Assembly: GCA_946479985.1 (NCBI GenBank) | Contig: CAMLIF010000051.1 | Span: 1 to 26,089, forward strand | Source: an uncultured Flavobacteriales bacterium | GTDB lineage: Bacteria; Bacteroidota; Bacteroidia; Flavobacteriales; Crocinitomicaceae | DNA length: 26,089 nt | Reading direction: 5' to 3' | Shown here: positions 8,127 through 16,045 of the stretch, piece by piece | How the letters are laid out: the number at the start of each line of letters is the position of its first letter | Position numbering within the stretch: the stretch's first letter is position 1 | Notes under the pieces: model-generated | Database searches by the model: none | The model's input: only the letters and a program-made list of their open reading frames with translations | What the model was told of the DNA's origin: nothing | Program-made: the position numbers and the translations under genes

Positions 8127-10016
8127 TCAGCTGAATTTTTTCTTTTGGTCCAGCATTGAAAATTCTGAATTATTGGAGATAAATTCCGGAACCAGCTGTT
8201 TCATACGTTCAACCAGTTCAAGATTTGTTGAACCACAGATAGAATCCACTAATTCATTGATCTTTGGAATGTTTTCTTCGTTGGTTGAACGGTCTTTTGC
8301 GATCAGAATTTTTGGATGATGTGTCGGTAAAGTTGATTCTTCCTCGCTCAGAAGTTCTTCATAAAGCTTTTCTCCCGGACGAAGCCCTGAGTATACTATC
8401 TCAATATCTTTTCCAAGCTCCAGACCTGAAAGACGGATCATGTTTTTAGCCAGATCAACAATTCTTACTGATTTCCCCATGTCGAAAACAAAAATTTCTC
8501 CTCCCGAGCCAATTACTCCGGCTTCCAGAACCAATTGACAGGCTTCGGGAATTGTCATGAAAAAACGGGTAATCCGCTCATCGGTTACAGTAATTGGTCC
8601 GCCCTGGGCAATTTGTTTTTTAAACAGTGGAATCACCGAGCCATTCGACCCCAGAACATTTCCGAATCGCGTGGTAATGAATTGCGTACCGCCGTTTTTG
8701 TTTTCGTTTTGGGCAATCATTTCTGCAATGCGTTTACTTGCTCCCATCACGTTGGTCGGGTTCACAGCCTTATCCGTTGAGATCATTACAAATTTCCCGA
8801 CTTTGAATTTCTGTGCAAGTTCTACCAGGTTTTTGGTTCCTTTTACGTTCGTATGAAGTGCTTCGCTCGGATTTTCTTCCATCAACGGAACGTGCTTGTA
8901 AGCTGCGGCATGGAAAACCCATGAAGGACCAAATGTTTCCATGGTTTTCTTCACGCGGTCGTAATTGCGTATATCTCCGATAATAATCTCAAAGTCCTGG
9001 TCCGGGAATTCGTTGCGCAATTCAAGTTCCAGATCGTGCATTGGCGATTCAGCCTGGTCAAAGAGAATAATTTTCTCAGGAGAATAGTTGGAAAGCTGTC
9101 GCACCAGGCCAGATCCGATAGAACCTGCCGCTCCTGTCACCAATACAACTTGATTTAAAAGTGCTGCTTCCAGAGCTTTTTGGTTCAGAACGATTGGTTT
9201 TCGTCCCAAAAGGTCTTCAATGTTAAATGAAGCAAGTTGTTTGGCGCTGAATTCTCCGTTGATCCAGCTTTTCGGGCTAGGAACTTTTTTTAGCTCCACA
9301 TTCAGTTCCAGGCAAACATCAACTACATGCTGCTGGTTTTCTGCCTCCGGGTTCTGAATAGCCAGAATTACCTGGTTTACTCCTTCATCCAGGATTGCTT
9401 TCTTCAGCTGGCTTGAATGAATGATGGTTGTTCCTTCAATTCTGGAACCTTTCAGATTTTTATCATCATCTACAAAACCAACCACCTCCATTGGCAGCAA
9501 GCGGTCTTTTTCAATTGTACGTTTTGCGATCAGACCGGAAACACCGGCTCCGTATATCAAAACACGAGTCTTAATTTCCTTTGTTTTCTGTGTTTCGAGG
9601 TACCATAATTTAATAGTGAAACGGGAAACGGTAACGAGGAATATGCAAAACAGGTATTCAATAACCAGTACGGAAATCGGGAAAAGGTAATAGCCGTCGA
9701 AGAAATGAAACCGAATCAGACCAATCACAGCAAATGAAATGGACGAAAGTGTAACAGCAAGAAATAAACGTCTGAAATCGGATGTAGAAGTATGTCGTAC
9801 AATTCCCTTGTGAATTCCAAACAAATAGAAGATCAGAATTCTTACCAGGAAGAAAATCAGGATCGATTTTGATAATATTTCCCATTCTTCCTTCCAGAGC
9901 CCTGAATCGGCCTTGATATCAAAGCGAATCAAATAGGCAAGCAGCAGCGAAGTGGCTGAAATGCAAACGTCAAGAAGTAAAATGATCCATCTGGGAACGT
10001 TCTTTTTTGGAAACAT
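8127..10016 (-). CDS. Membrane-bound nucleotide-sugar 4,6-dehydratase/epimerase, CapD/WbpM/FlaA1-like
   Basis: The product is 629 aa, a full-length membrane member of the polysaccharide-biosynthesis dehydratase family. Four N-terminal membrane segments lie at about residues 10-32, 48-69, 83-104 and 111-132. A Rossmann domain follows (RVLIYGAGVSG, 151-161; EVVGFVDDD, 177-185). The catalytic short-chain-dehydrogenase domain begins near 288: VTGAAGSIGSG (293-303) binds NAD(P), FHAAAYKHVPLMEE (368-381) is family-typical, and STDKAVNPTNVMGASKR (413-429) holds the active site, with Met in place of Tyr in the usual YxxxK motif as in WbpM and FlaA1. Family members make UDP-4-keto-6-deoxy-hexosamines for capsule, O-antigen or glycoprotein glycans; the substrate here is inferred. 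A strong promoter precedes it, and three genes follow with short gaps. Confidence 0.92.
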   Translation of the reverse strand: MFPKKNVPRWIILLLDVCISATSLLLAYLIRFDIKADSGLWKEEWEILSKSILIFFLVRILIFYLFGIHKGIVRHTSTSDFRRLFLAVTLSSISFAVIGLIRFHFFDGYYLFPISVLVIEYLFCIFLVTVSRFTIKLWYLETQKTKEIKTRVLIYGAGVSGLIAKRTIEKDRLLPMEVVGFVDDDKNLKGSRIEGTTIIHSSQLKKAILDEGVNQVILAIQNPEAENQQHVVDVCLELNVELKKVPSPKSWINGEFSAKQLASFNIEDLLGRKPIVLNQKALEAALLNQVVLVTGAAGSIGSGLVRQLSNYSPEKIILFDQAESPMHDLELELRNEFPDQDFEIIIGDIRNYDRVKKTMETFGPSWVFHAAAYKHVPLMEENPSEALHTNVKGTKNLVELAQKFKVGKFVMISTDKAVNPTNVMGASKRIAEMIAQNENKNGGTQFITTRFGNVLGSNGSVIPLFKKQIAQGGPITVTDERITRFFMTIPEACQLVLEAGVIGSGGEIFVFDMGKSVRIVDLAKNMIRLSGLELGKDIEIVYSGLRPGEKLYEELLSEEESTLPTHHPKILIAKDRSTNEENIPKINELVDSICGSTNLELVERMKQLVPEFISNNSEFSMLDQKKKFS

Positions 10017-10028
10017 ACGTTTTTTGAT

Positions 10029-10042
10029 TGCTAGTTCTAGCA
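10029..10042. repeat. Short palindrome between promoter and start codon
   Basis: The arms TGCTAG and CTAGCA are perfect reverse complements with a TT centre. It lies between the TAnnTTTG element (10060-10067) and the ATG at 10016, so it would fall in the 5' untranslated leader. It could be an operator or a small hairpin; at 6 bp per arm it could also be chance. Confidence 0.35.
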
Positions 10043-10059
10043 GATTTACTGTTGATATA

Positions 10060-10089
10060 CAAATATAACGGAATCTTTAGAGTCTACAA
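10060..10089 (-). promoter_or_regulatory. Bacteroidota-type promoter for the dehydratase gene run
   Basis: On the minus strand a TTG (10087-10089) is followed by exactly 19 nt and then TATATTTG (10060-10067). This matches the Bacteroidota primary-sigma consensus TTG/TAnnTTTG in both sequence and spacing. Transcription would start near 10052, about 36 nt before the ATG at 10016, and probably continues through the four genes down to 6099. Confidence 0.8.
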
Positions 10090-10130
10090 GGAAAGAGCTA
10101 AAGGTTTAGAGTTCGTTCCCTGGTTTAAAA

Positions 10131-11000
10131 CTACTTACGAATCTTATTTTTCAAATCCCGCATCCAGTTCCACCAAAACGGAGCATGATTCCATTTCAGC
10201 TGAGAATAAGTGTTATCCACTCCACCCAAATTGTAGTTGAATCGTTGTACATTCGGCACATTTGAACCTCCAAAGTCGAATTGTTTATTAATATTCAGGC
10301 AGTCTTCAATTGCTTTATTCATCAGACTGTAGATAACTCCATCCTTTTTGGCTTCGGAAAACGCTGTTCCTTTTAAATACATGAATTGTGTTTCGTTTTC
10401 CAAAATCCAGATTCCTCCGGCGAACTTGTTCTCTGAATAAGCACAATACGATCTCAACCCGCTGGAAGAAAAAGCTTTTGCCAGGTTCCCCAGATTCTCC
10501 AGGTTTTTCAAAGTCATTCCCGCAATCCGGTCACTTAATTCGTCGGCAATCAGTTTTTTGATGGCTTCAATCTCTGTGTTTAACCTGATTTCGTAATGCT
10601 GCGATTTCTTGAGCATTCTTTTTGCTAAAGTATTGATTGAGCGATTTTTGTTGTTAATTACCTGATGTACAAGTTGAGATGAACCGGAAACAATAGAACG
10701 TACATTCAGTTCGGCAATTTGAAATTTCCGCTTTAAAAACTCAATAGCATCTTTATCAATGCTTCCCGCTCCGATCCATTCGGTGAACTGATGGTAAATC
10801 GGATTGATGAGAATACGCTGTCCTCCTTTAACTGTGAAAGGACAGATCATGCCGCCGGTTCTGTCATTGTTGTAACAAATCATCCAGTCAAGGTCTAAAG
10901 CATTCAGATAACGTGATTCAGAAAAAACAGTTCCCTTGTATTTCTTTACGAGAGAATCCCATTCTTTTTGCTCCGTTTCTGTTGGTTTTATCAAGATCAT
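10131..11000 (-). CDS. FemAB/GNAT-like acyltransferase (BioF2-like family)
   Basis: The product is 289 aa from the ATG at 11000; a TTG three codons upstream is a weaker choice. There is no signal peptide or membrane segment. The architecture fits a double-GNAT FemAB-like protein: an N-terminal half with GTVFSESRYLNAL and DLDWMICYNN, and a C-terminal half with FAGGIWILENETQFMYLKG followed by a helix and DFGGSNVPNVQRFNYNLGG. The last segment corresponds to the 'DFGxSxxxxxxxFKxxFG' end motif of this family. Members use aminoacyl or acyl donors to modify peptidoglycan precursors, polysaccharides or lipids; the substrate here is unknown. It lies upstream of, and in the same direction as, the nucleotide-sugar dehydratase, which fits a surface-glycan role but does not prove it. 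Confidence 0.75.
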   Translation of the reverse strand: MILIKPTETEQKEWDSLVKKYKGTVFSESRYLNALDLDWMICYNNDRTGGMICPFTVKGGQRILINPIYHQFTEWIGAGSIDKDAIEFLKRKFQIAELNVRSIVSGSSQLVHQVINNKNRSINTLAKRMLKKSQHYEIRLNTEIEAIKKLIADELSDRIAGMTLKNLENLGNLAKAFSSSGLRSYCAYSENKFAGGIWILENETQFMYLKGTAFSEAKKDGVIYSLMNKAIEDCLNINKQFDFGGSNVPNVQRFNYNLGGVDNTYSQLKWNHAPFWWNWMRDLKNKIRK

Positions 11001-11106
11001 CCCCGACAACTGAATATATTTTCTGTATAATTACGAACGAAAATACACATTTGAAAGTTTCCGGTTGCCTGAAATTTTGGTGTATCTTGTTGTCGATTGA
11101 AGTTAT

Positions 11107-11574
11107 ATGAAGGAAATAGAGCGTAAGTTTTTAGTGAAAGAATCTGTGTTTGATGTGATTCGGTATTTGGAGCCAAGGTCGATCAGGCAAGGTTATATCA
11201 TGGATTCGGAAGGAAAAACAGTCCGTGTCAGAACAAAAGGCGACAAAGCTTTTTTAACGATAAAAGGTAAAACCGCAGGAATTTCGCGTGATGAATTTGA
11301 ATATGAGATCCCGGTTAATGACGCAATTCATTTACTCGACAACTTTTGCAGCAAAGTACTTACCAAAGACCGGTTCGAGATGATACACGGCGAAAAGAAA
11401 TGGGAAATTGATGTTTTCAAAGGAAAACTTGCCGGACTCATTGTCGCCGAAATAGAATTGCAGTCGGAAGAAGAAACGTTTTCACTTCCTGATTGGGTGA
11501 AAAATGAGGTCAGCGACGATGCACGTTATTACAATTCGAATTTGGTGAACCTGGAAGTAGCTCCGGTTACATAG
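11107..11574 (+). CDS. CYTH-domain protein (triphosphate tunnel metalloenzyme fold)
   Basis: This is a 155-aa single-domain protein. The defining N-terminal ExExK motif is present as EIERK at residues 3-7. It is followed by the expected alternation of basic and acidic strands: RQGYI, VRVRTKG, AFLTIKGK, RDEFEYEIP, LTKDRFEM, WEIDVFKG and LIVAEIEL. These residues line the tunnel that binds a triphosphate and metal ion. Family members are inorganic triphosphatases, thiamine-triphosphatase-like enzymes or class IV adenylate cyclases. Short bacterial versions like this are more often triphosphatases than cyclases, but I cannot assign the substrate. The gene is divergent from the FemAB-like gene and convergent with the Dph6-like gene, across the repeat array. 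Confidence 0.9.
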   Translation: MKEIERKFLVKESVFDVIRYLEPRSIRQGYIMDSEGKTVRVRTKGDKAFLTIKGKTAGISRDEFEYEIPVNDAIHLLDNFCSKVLTKDRFEMIHGEKKWEIDVFKGKLAGLIVAEIELQSEEETFSLPDWVKNEVSDDARYYNSNLVNLEVAPVT

Positions 11575-11625
11575 ATTATTTTGTTTTCCACTGATAATGA
11601 CTCGTTCAACACTCCCAAACTCCCT

Positions 11626-11929
11626 GTTACAAGTCTTACACAGTAATCTGAACTCGTTACAACGCAATGTGTAGTGGTTACAAGACGATCTCAACTCATT
11701 ACAAAGCAATCTGAAGTTGTTACAAAGCAATGTGCGGGAGTTACAAGACGATCTCAACTCGTTACAAAGCAATGTGAACTTGTTACAATGCAATGTGTGG
11801 GAGTTACAACGTCATCTCAACTCATTACAAAGCAATGTGAACTTTGTTACAACGCAATGTGTAGTGGTTACAACGTCATCTCAACTCGTTACAATGTAAT
11901 TTGTGAGAGTTACAAGTCAATCTCAAACC
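11626..11929. repeat. Tandem array of ~14 units with 21-bp period in a convergent gap
   Basis: Almost every unit opens with GTTACAA or ATTACAA. Unit starts fall at 11635 (degenerate), 11656, 11677, 11698, 11719, 11740, 11761, 11782, 11803, 11824, 11846, 11867, 11888 and 11909. All steps are 21 bp except one of 22 at 11824-11846, caused by an extra T; a further GTTACAA at 11626 lies off the register. Second halves fall into a few classes that recur exactly (11677 = 11740; 11803 = 11867; 11656 = 11846). There are no unique spacers, so it is not CRISPR. The last unit overlaps the final codons and stop of the Dph6-like gene. This array fills most of the 348-bp stretch without a gene at 11575-11922; the first 50 bp hold nothing else recognisable. 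Confidence 0.93.
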
Positions 11930-12624
11930 AGATCAATAAACAGGAAGCCCCAGTTCTTTTCTTCCAGGTCAGCTGATTTTCCTTCGTATTTGCGTTCTAC
12001 AGTTTCCCCGATCTTGAATTGAACGGTTTCTTTGAAAATCGGACCGGCATAAGCAAACGTATGAAATTCACCGTTTTCACCACAAGGATCAACGTTTTTA
12101 GGCAACCTATCGATTAATTTCTTTGTAATTGTTTCCCCGATAAAGCTGTTGTCCAGTTTGCTGTTATCTGTGCAGACAATAATGGTTTTATATCCCAGAT
12201 CAATGAATTCGTTGATTAATTCAGTAGTATCCCTTCCCCACAGCGGAAAAATGGCCTCCACTCCTATTCCTTTCAGCTTATTGATTCTGTATTCCTTCAA
12301 ATCTTCGAGGAAAATATCACCAAAAACAGCAGTTCCGATTCCTTCATCCAAAATCGGTTGAATTCCTCTGCTCATAGCATTTTCATATTCTTCCATGGTT
12401 GCCGAAGAACTGTACTCAATGATCATTAACGGAATTCCGAGACTTTTGGCTTGCTGCTGCATTAATTCCAGCCGAACCCCATGCATAGCCACACGCTGAT
12501 GATCCTGGTTGGCGGTTGTCAGCAAATATTTGATATCGTATTTATTCTCTTCAAGTATTTTGTGAAGCGCCAAGGTGCTGTCTTTGCCGCCGCTCCAGTT
12601 AAAATATGCCGGGATTTTTGTCAT
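11923..12624 (-). CDS. Dph6-related PP-loop ATP pyrophosphatase (adenine nucleotide alpha-hydrolase fold)
   Basis: The product is 233 aa. The PP-loop SGGKDS is at residues 11-16, followed by a helix (TLALHKILEE). FGDIFLEDLKEYR (101-113) and GENGEFHTF (182-190) are signature motifs of the diphthine--ammonia ligase/DUF71 family. Eukaryotic and archaeal Dph6 amidates diphthine on EF-2. Bacteria lack diphthamide, so the bacterial substrate is unknown and 'diphthine ligase' should not be taken literally. The start codon overlaps the upstream WG-like gene by 4 nt (ATGA), implying translational coupling. The stop lies inside the last unit of the 21-bp repeat array. Confidence 0.88.
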   Translation of the reverse strand: MTKIPAYFNWSGGKDSTLALHKILEENKYDIKYLLTTANQDHQRVAMHGVRLELMQQQAKSLGIPLMIIEYSSSATMEEYENAMSRGIQPILDEGIGTAVFGDIFLEDLKEYRINKLKGIGVEAIFPLWGRDTTELINEFIDLGYKTIIVCTDNSKLDNSFIGETITKKLIDRLPKNVDPCGENGEFHTFAYAGPIFKETVQFKIGETVERKYEGKSADLEEKNWGFLFIDLV

Positions 12625-14444
12625 TTTTGCTTACTGTATTCTGTATCTGAATAACGAATGTACTCAATCTCAAGATCATCGTTCAATACTGCGAAAAAGT
12701 CACCGTATTCAAAATACCATGCGGCAAGATATGTCTCAGGGAGCACTCGTTTCAGGTTTTCATCCAGAATTTCTATATGGTTAGTACTTCTGTCAGACAG
12801 TGCTACAAATTCACGATTCGGTTTTGTTTCGTATTGACTCCAAATCTCATTGATCCAGCAATTGGAACAAATGGTATCTAAATTTTCTGTATAGGCAACT
12901 AAATCAGTCCCATCATAGGTCATGAGGAAGCTTTTACCATTTAGAGAGAAACTGCGTACACCATTAAAGAGTTGTTCTTTCAGGCAATTGCCGTCGAAAT
13001 CAACAAGTGAAACCTGTAGCCCCGCGCCATTATTTGAGTATTGTATTTCCGTGTAATAAAGAATGTTTGGAGCAACCTGATGAAAATATTCAGGGTTTGG
13101 TACGCTAAAATGAAAACACTCGTTGCGTTCATCATAAACTGCATACTGCATTCCGTCATGATCCTCAGTAATCAAACAAATCTGGTTAAACTCCTTGTTG
13201 AAGTCAAATCCCGAAAGATAATCGGTTGAAAAGATGAACTTTCCGCTATTTGTAACAATATCGGTTCTATATGTTTGTGGAGTATCTTCATATTGAATGG
13301 CAACTACAGGATCATTTCCCGGGTAGCCCGGACTCAAGATTCCATTGATCCGCTCAGCACAAAACGAATAGATCTGCTTTCCGTTCTTATACAAAAGATG
13401 TTCATCAGTCCCATTTCTGCGCAGCAGCAGGAAATCTTCCATGAAATGTTCAACAATTACATTTGCCTGCAATAATTCCCTTTCCGGAAACGAATACAAT
13501 TCAACAATACCGGACGAAGTATCCTTTAACTGCTTTTTTAGCAAAAATCCTGATTGATAACTGTAATCTCCTTCTTTCTGAAAAATTGTATCTCGCTGAA
13601 CAGAAATGATCACTGTGGAGGTTTCTTTTTCTGAAAGGTGTTTTTGGAGAAAATAAGATTTTCCTGAATCTTCAAAATAACTCAATTCAGTTCTCAGAAG
13701 AGTCATTATTGTATCCATATTTCGAATATCGATCACCCACCCGATTTGTTTTGATTTGCTTCCCGAAAGAAAATAAAATCCGCCCAAGTATTTCGCTTCA
13801 TCCGTTTCTACATTGAAAGTTTTGTAGAGTTCTGCTCCATTATAAAGTTTGCAGACAGATAAATTCGTTCCTTCGATAACTTCAAATGTTGTAAAGGTGA
13901 TGATGTTATTTTCACTTGTTGACCAGGCGTATTTTACGTTCGGCTCGGGTTTCTTAGTAGGTTTTGGTCTTTTAACCAGGTGATTTTTGGTGTTCCAGTG
14001 TGCTGGAATCAACTCATATTCTCTGTTTGTATAATTGCTGCCGTAACGATAAGAAGCTATCTGACCACTCTTATCGGTAAGCCTGTATTCGTCGCTGTTA
14101 TATTCAATAAAATTCATTTCCTCATTGAAAACCGGCAAAAAAGCTTCGTTAAGCACTTGATATTTACCATTTTTTACGACTACACAATGGTTGATATGTC
14201 CGGGAAGAATAGAATCATAAACAGCGGCAAGAACAACCTTTCCGGAAAGATCTTCTATTCCCCATTTCTTGTTTTCCCGGAAGGGAACACAGCCGTTTTC
14301 AAAATGAACCGCTCTCTTCCAAAGCTGACTGTAATAATCAGTTTCATTTTCCCTTTGGGGAACAGACCAAAATCCGTCATCAACCTGTCCAAATGCCTGA
14401 ATGGCAAAAAGGAAAACAATCGAAAAAGACAGTTTACTGATCAT
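12621..14444 (-). CDS. Secreted WG-repeat-like protein, unknown function
   Basis: The product is 607 aa and begins with a signal peptide (MISKLSFSIVFLFAIQAFG, then QVDDGFW). Near residues 53-80 there is a WG-type unit (CVPFRENKKWGIEDLSGKVV, then a Y-D-S-I turn) and a related one follows (HCVVVKNGKYQVLNEAF). The rest is a long series of strand-rich units of the type 'xxYxVYDxxxxCFHF' and 'LLYKNGKQIYSF', suggesting a beta-propeller or solenoid. WG repeats occur in many secreted Bacteroidota proteins without assigned function. The protein is probably periplasmic or surface-located. Its stop overlaps the Dph6-like start (ATGA). A 12-bp palindrome lies just upstream at 14460-14471. Confidence 0.78.
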   Translation of the reverse strand: MISKLSFSIVFLFAIQAFGQVDDGFWSVPQRENETDYYSQLWKRAVHFENGCVPFRENKKWGIEDLSGKVVLAAVYDSILPGHINHCVVVKNGKYQVLNEAFLPVFNEEMNFIEYNSDEYRLTDKSGQIASYRYGSNYTNREYELIPAHWNTKNHLVKRPKPTKKPEPNVKYAWSTSENNIITFTTFEVIEGTNLSVCKLYNGAELYKTFNVETDEAKYLGGFYFLSGSKSKQIGWVIDIRNMDTIMTLLRTELSYFEDSGKSYFLQKHLSEKETSTVIISVQRDTIFQKEGDYSYQSGFLLKKQLKDTSSGIVELYSFPERELLQANVIVEHFMEDFLLLRRNGTDEHLLYKNGKQIYSFCAERINGILSPGYPGNDPVVAIQYEDTPQTYRTDIVTNSGKFIFSTDYLSGFDFNKEFNQICLITEDHDGMQYAVYDERNECFHFSVPNPEYFHQVAPNILYYTEIQYSNNGAGLQVSLVDFDGNCLKEQLFNGVRSFSLNGKSFLMTYDGTDLVAYTENLDTICSNCWINEIWSQYETKPNREFVALSDRSTNHIEILDENLKRVLPETYLAAWYFEYGDFFAVLNDDLEIEYIRYSDTEYSKQK

Positions 14445-14459
14445 TGCGGAGTAGAATTT

Positions 14460-14471
14460 GTTTCATGAAAC
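14460..14471. repeat. 12-bp perfect palindrome upstream of the WG-like gene
   Basis: GTTTCATGAAAC reads the same on both strands. It is 15 nt upstream of the ATG at 14444, between that gene and the stop of the aminotransferase gene (14518). The position would suit an operator, but there is only one copy and no promoter that I can place confidently. Confidence 0.3.
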
Positions 14472-14517
14472 CTATAAGGGCAACATACATTTTTGTTACT
14501 CCGATTTTAGCTCACAA

Positions 14518-15375
14518 TCAATAATTCTCCCACTCGTCGTTCAGGAAAGTAACGATCTTACGAGCTGTTGTATTGAAATAACGTTTTGTTCTGTAGCCGC
14601 CGATCCATGTAATTCCGCGAACGGCATTGGTTAAGAACAATTCATCAGCAACAAGCAGGTTTGAGGGTAAAATCGGGCACTCGTATACTTTCAGCTTATG
14701 TTTGATTGCCAGGTTAATAACCTGCATGCGCATAGTTCCCGCCAAACATCCGTCGGCCAAACTTGGAGTGTATAAAACGCCATTGCTTACAACGAATAAG
14801 TTACTGTGAGAGCTTTCAAGAATTTGACCTTTGTCGTTCATAAGAAGCATATCATCTAAGCCCTTCTCCTTGGCTGAAATAGCAGCTAAAACGTAGATGA
14901 TTCCGTTCTTGGTTTTGTAGTTCGATAGTGGTGAGATCTGCTTTTTAATATCCTGGTACAAATCAACTTCCAGGCCTTTTGCGTTTAATCCGAACAGATT
15001 GTTCTCCATCGGATAACATTCGATGTAATAACTGGTTTCATTTACATCCGGCAAATAAGTCCCGCCTCCCATTCTATCAATAGAAAGCCGGATTCGACCG
15101 CCCTCAGTGACTTTGCATAATTGAATAAGCTCTGCAATTTGTTTTTCGAAAAACTCAACGGAGTAATAGGAAGGAAAACGCATTTTTATGGCCAAACCTC
15201 CCTGAACAAGTCGCTGGTAATGGTTCACCACGTTCAGCGCTTTTCCATTCATTATCCGGATACTTTCAAACAAGCCATCGCCATAAGTGTAGCCTCGGTT
15301 TCCCGCATGAATAGAAGGCCCGGTATTACTGATTATTGTCCCGTTATTGTTTACAAAGAGTTCTTGCTCGCTCAT
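14518..15375 (-). CDS. Class IV PLP-dependent aminotransferase (PabC/IlvE-like)
   Basis: The product is 285 aa, the normal length for fold-type IV aminotransferases. NRGYTYGDGLFESIRI (26-41) is the N-terminal signature of the family. K154 in SNYKTKNGIIYVLA aligns with the PLP-binding lysine of PabC (in LKHLNR) and branched-chain aminotransferases. QILESSHSNLFVV (184-196) contains the conserved Glu and SNLF, and DGCLAGTMRMQVI carries the phosphate-binding region. The protein could be 4-amino-4-deoxychorismate lyase (folate), a branched-chain or a D-amino-acid aminotransferase; the overall pattern is closest to PabC-type, but I would not give a symbol. The ATG overlaps the rhomboid stop (ATGA), so the two are translationally coupled. 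It is cytosolic. Confidence 0.88.
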   Translation of the reverse strand: MSEQELFVNNNGTIISNTGPSIHAGNRGYTYGDGLFESIRIMNGKALNVVNHYQRLVQGGLAIKMRFPSYYSVEFFEKQIAELIQLCKVTEGGRIRLSIDRMGGGTYLPDVNETSYYIECYPMENNLFGLNAKGLEVDLYQDIKKQISPLSNYKTKNGIIYVLAAISAKEKGLDDMLLMNDKGQILESSHSNLFVVSNGVLYTPSLADGCLAGTMRMQVINLAIKHKLKVYECPILPSNLLVADELFLTNAVRGITWIGGYRTKRYFNTTARKIVTFLNDEWENY

Positions 15376-16001
15376 GAATTTAAAGAGTTGAAATTCCCCA
15401 ATACCGTTTCGATATTTGTCAGAAAAATAATAATTATACCGTAAATAGCACCAGCAATATGGGCATCATGAGCAATATTTGACTTTTTTTGTCTGTCTGA
15501 GTAGATTTCGAAGCCTAAATAGATCAAACCGAAGATCCAGGCCGGAAGCGGAACCGGAATAAACATCAATCCAAGTTTTGCAAAAGGAGCCAGTACAATA
15601 AATCCGAAGACCAGGGTGCTTGTTACGCCGGAAATACCGATAGATCTGTAATTCTGATTGTCTTTATTCCTGAAATAAGAAATGGTTGATGAAAGTGCCA
15701 TGGAGCTTATGACCAGGAACCAGAAAAATCCTTCTCCGCCCAAAACGCCATATTTATAAATGAAAAACTCTTCTAACGGCCTTCCGAAATAGAATAAGGT
15801 GATACAATTGAATATCAGATGCGCTGCATCCGCGTGTAAAAAGGCATGTGAAAATAATCTGTACCATTCTCCATGATGTTTCATTAGATACGGAGAATTC
15901 AAATATTTCTCCATAAAATTGCGGTCGTTAAAACCTACAAGCGAAACAATTACTGTTACACCGATCAAAATGTATGTTGAAAAAAATTGCGTGTCCATCA
16001 T
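15372..16001 (-). CDS. Rhomboid-family intramembrane serine protease
   Basis: The product is 209 aa from the ATG at 16001 (a second ATG follows directly at 15998; an upstream TTG at 16043 would run almost into the divergent gene). It has about six membrane segments. The rhomboid signatures are in order: EWYRLFSHAFLHADAAHLIF with N65 following (HxxxxHxxxN), GISG with the catalytic S124, and AHDAHIAGAIYG with the catalytic H181. Rhomboids cleave membrane helices within the bilayer; the bacterial substrates are mostly unknown. It is translationally coupled to the aminotransferase gene downstream and divergent from the L,D-transpeptidase gene, with only 44 nt between start codons. Confidence 0.92.
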   Translation of the reverse strand: MMDTQFFSTYILIGVTVIVSLVGFNDRNFMEKYLNSPYLMKHHGEWYRLFSHAFLHADAAHLIFNCITLFYFGRPLEEFFIYKYGVLGGEGFFWFLVISSMALSSTISYFRNKDNQNYRSIGISGVTSTLVFGFIVLAPFAKLGLMFIPVPLPAWIFGLIYLGFEIYSDRQKKSNIAHDAHIAGAIYGIIIIFLTNIETVLGNFNSLNS

Positions 16002-16012
16002 AATAACTAGTG

Positions 16013-16020
16013 TATCTTTG
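16013..16020 (+). promoter_or_regulatory. TAnnTTTG element of probable L,D-transpeptidase promoter
   Basis: TATCTTTG matches the Bacteroidota -7 element exactly and lies 25 nt before the ATG at 16046. The -33 element is weak: the nearest TTG (15987-15989) is 23 nt away, longer than the usual 18-20; a GTG at 15991-15993 has the better spacing of 19. The call therefore rests on the -7 element only. Confidence 0.5.
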
Positions 16021-16045
16021 CCACAAAATTGCTGATTAATCAAAC

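Noticed and set aside
11482..11793. Minus-strand Cys-rich frame across the repeat array
   Set aside because: It is the reverse reading of the 21-bp units plus the antisense of the CYTH gene; no start or family is seen.
11626..11929. CRISPR array
   Set aside because: Units of 21 bp are directly tandem with no unique spacers of 25-40 bp, and no cas gene is nearby.
13980..14468. Plus-strand 162-aa frame opposite the WG-like gene
   Set aside because: It lies wholly antisense to a gene with signal peptide and coherent protein sequence and has no recognisable features.
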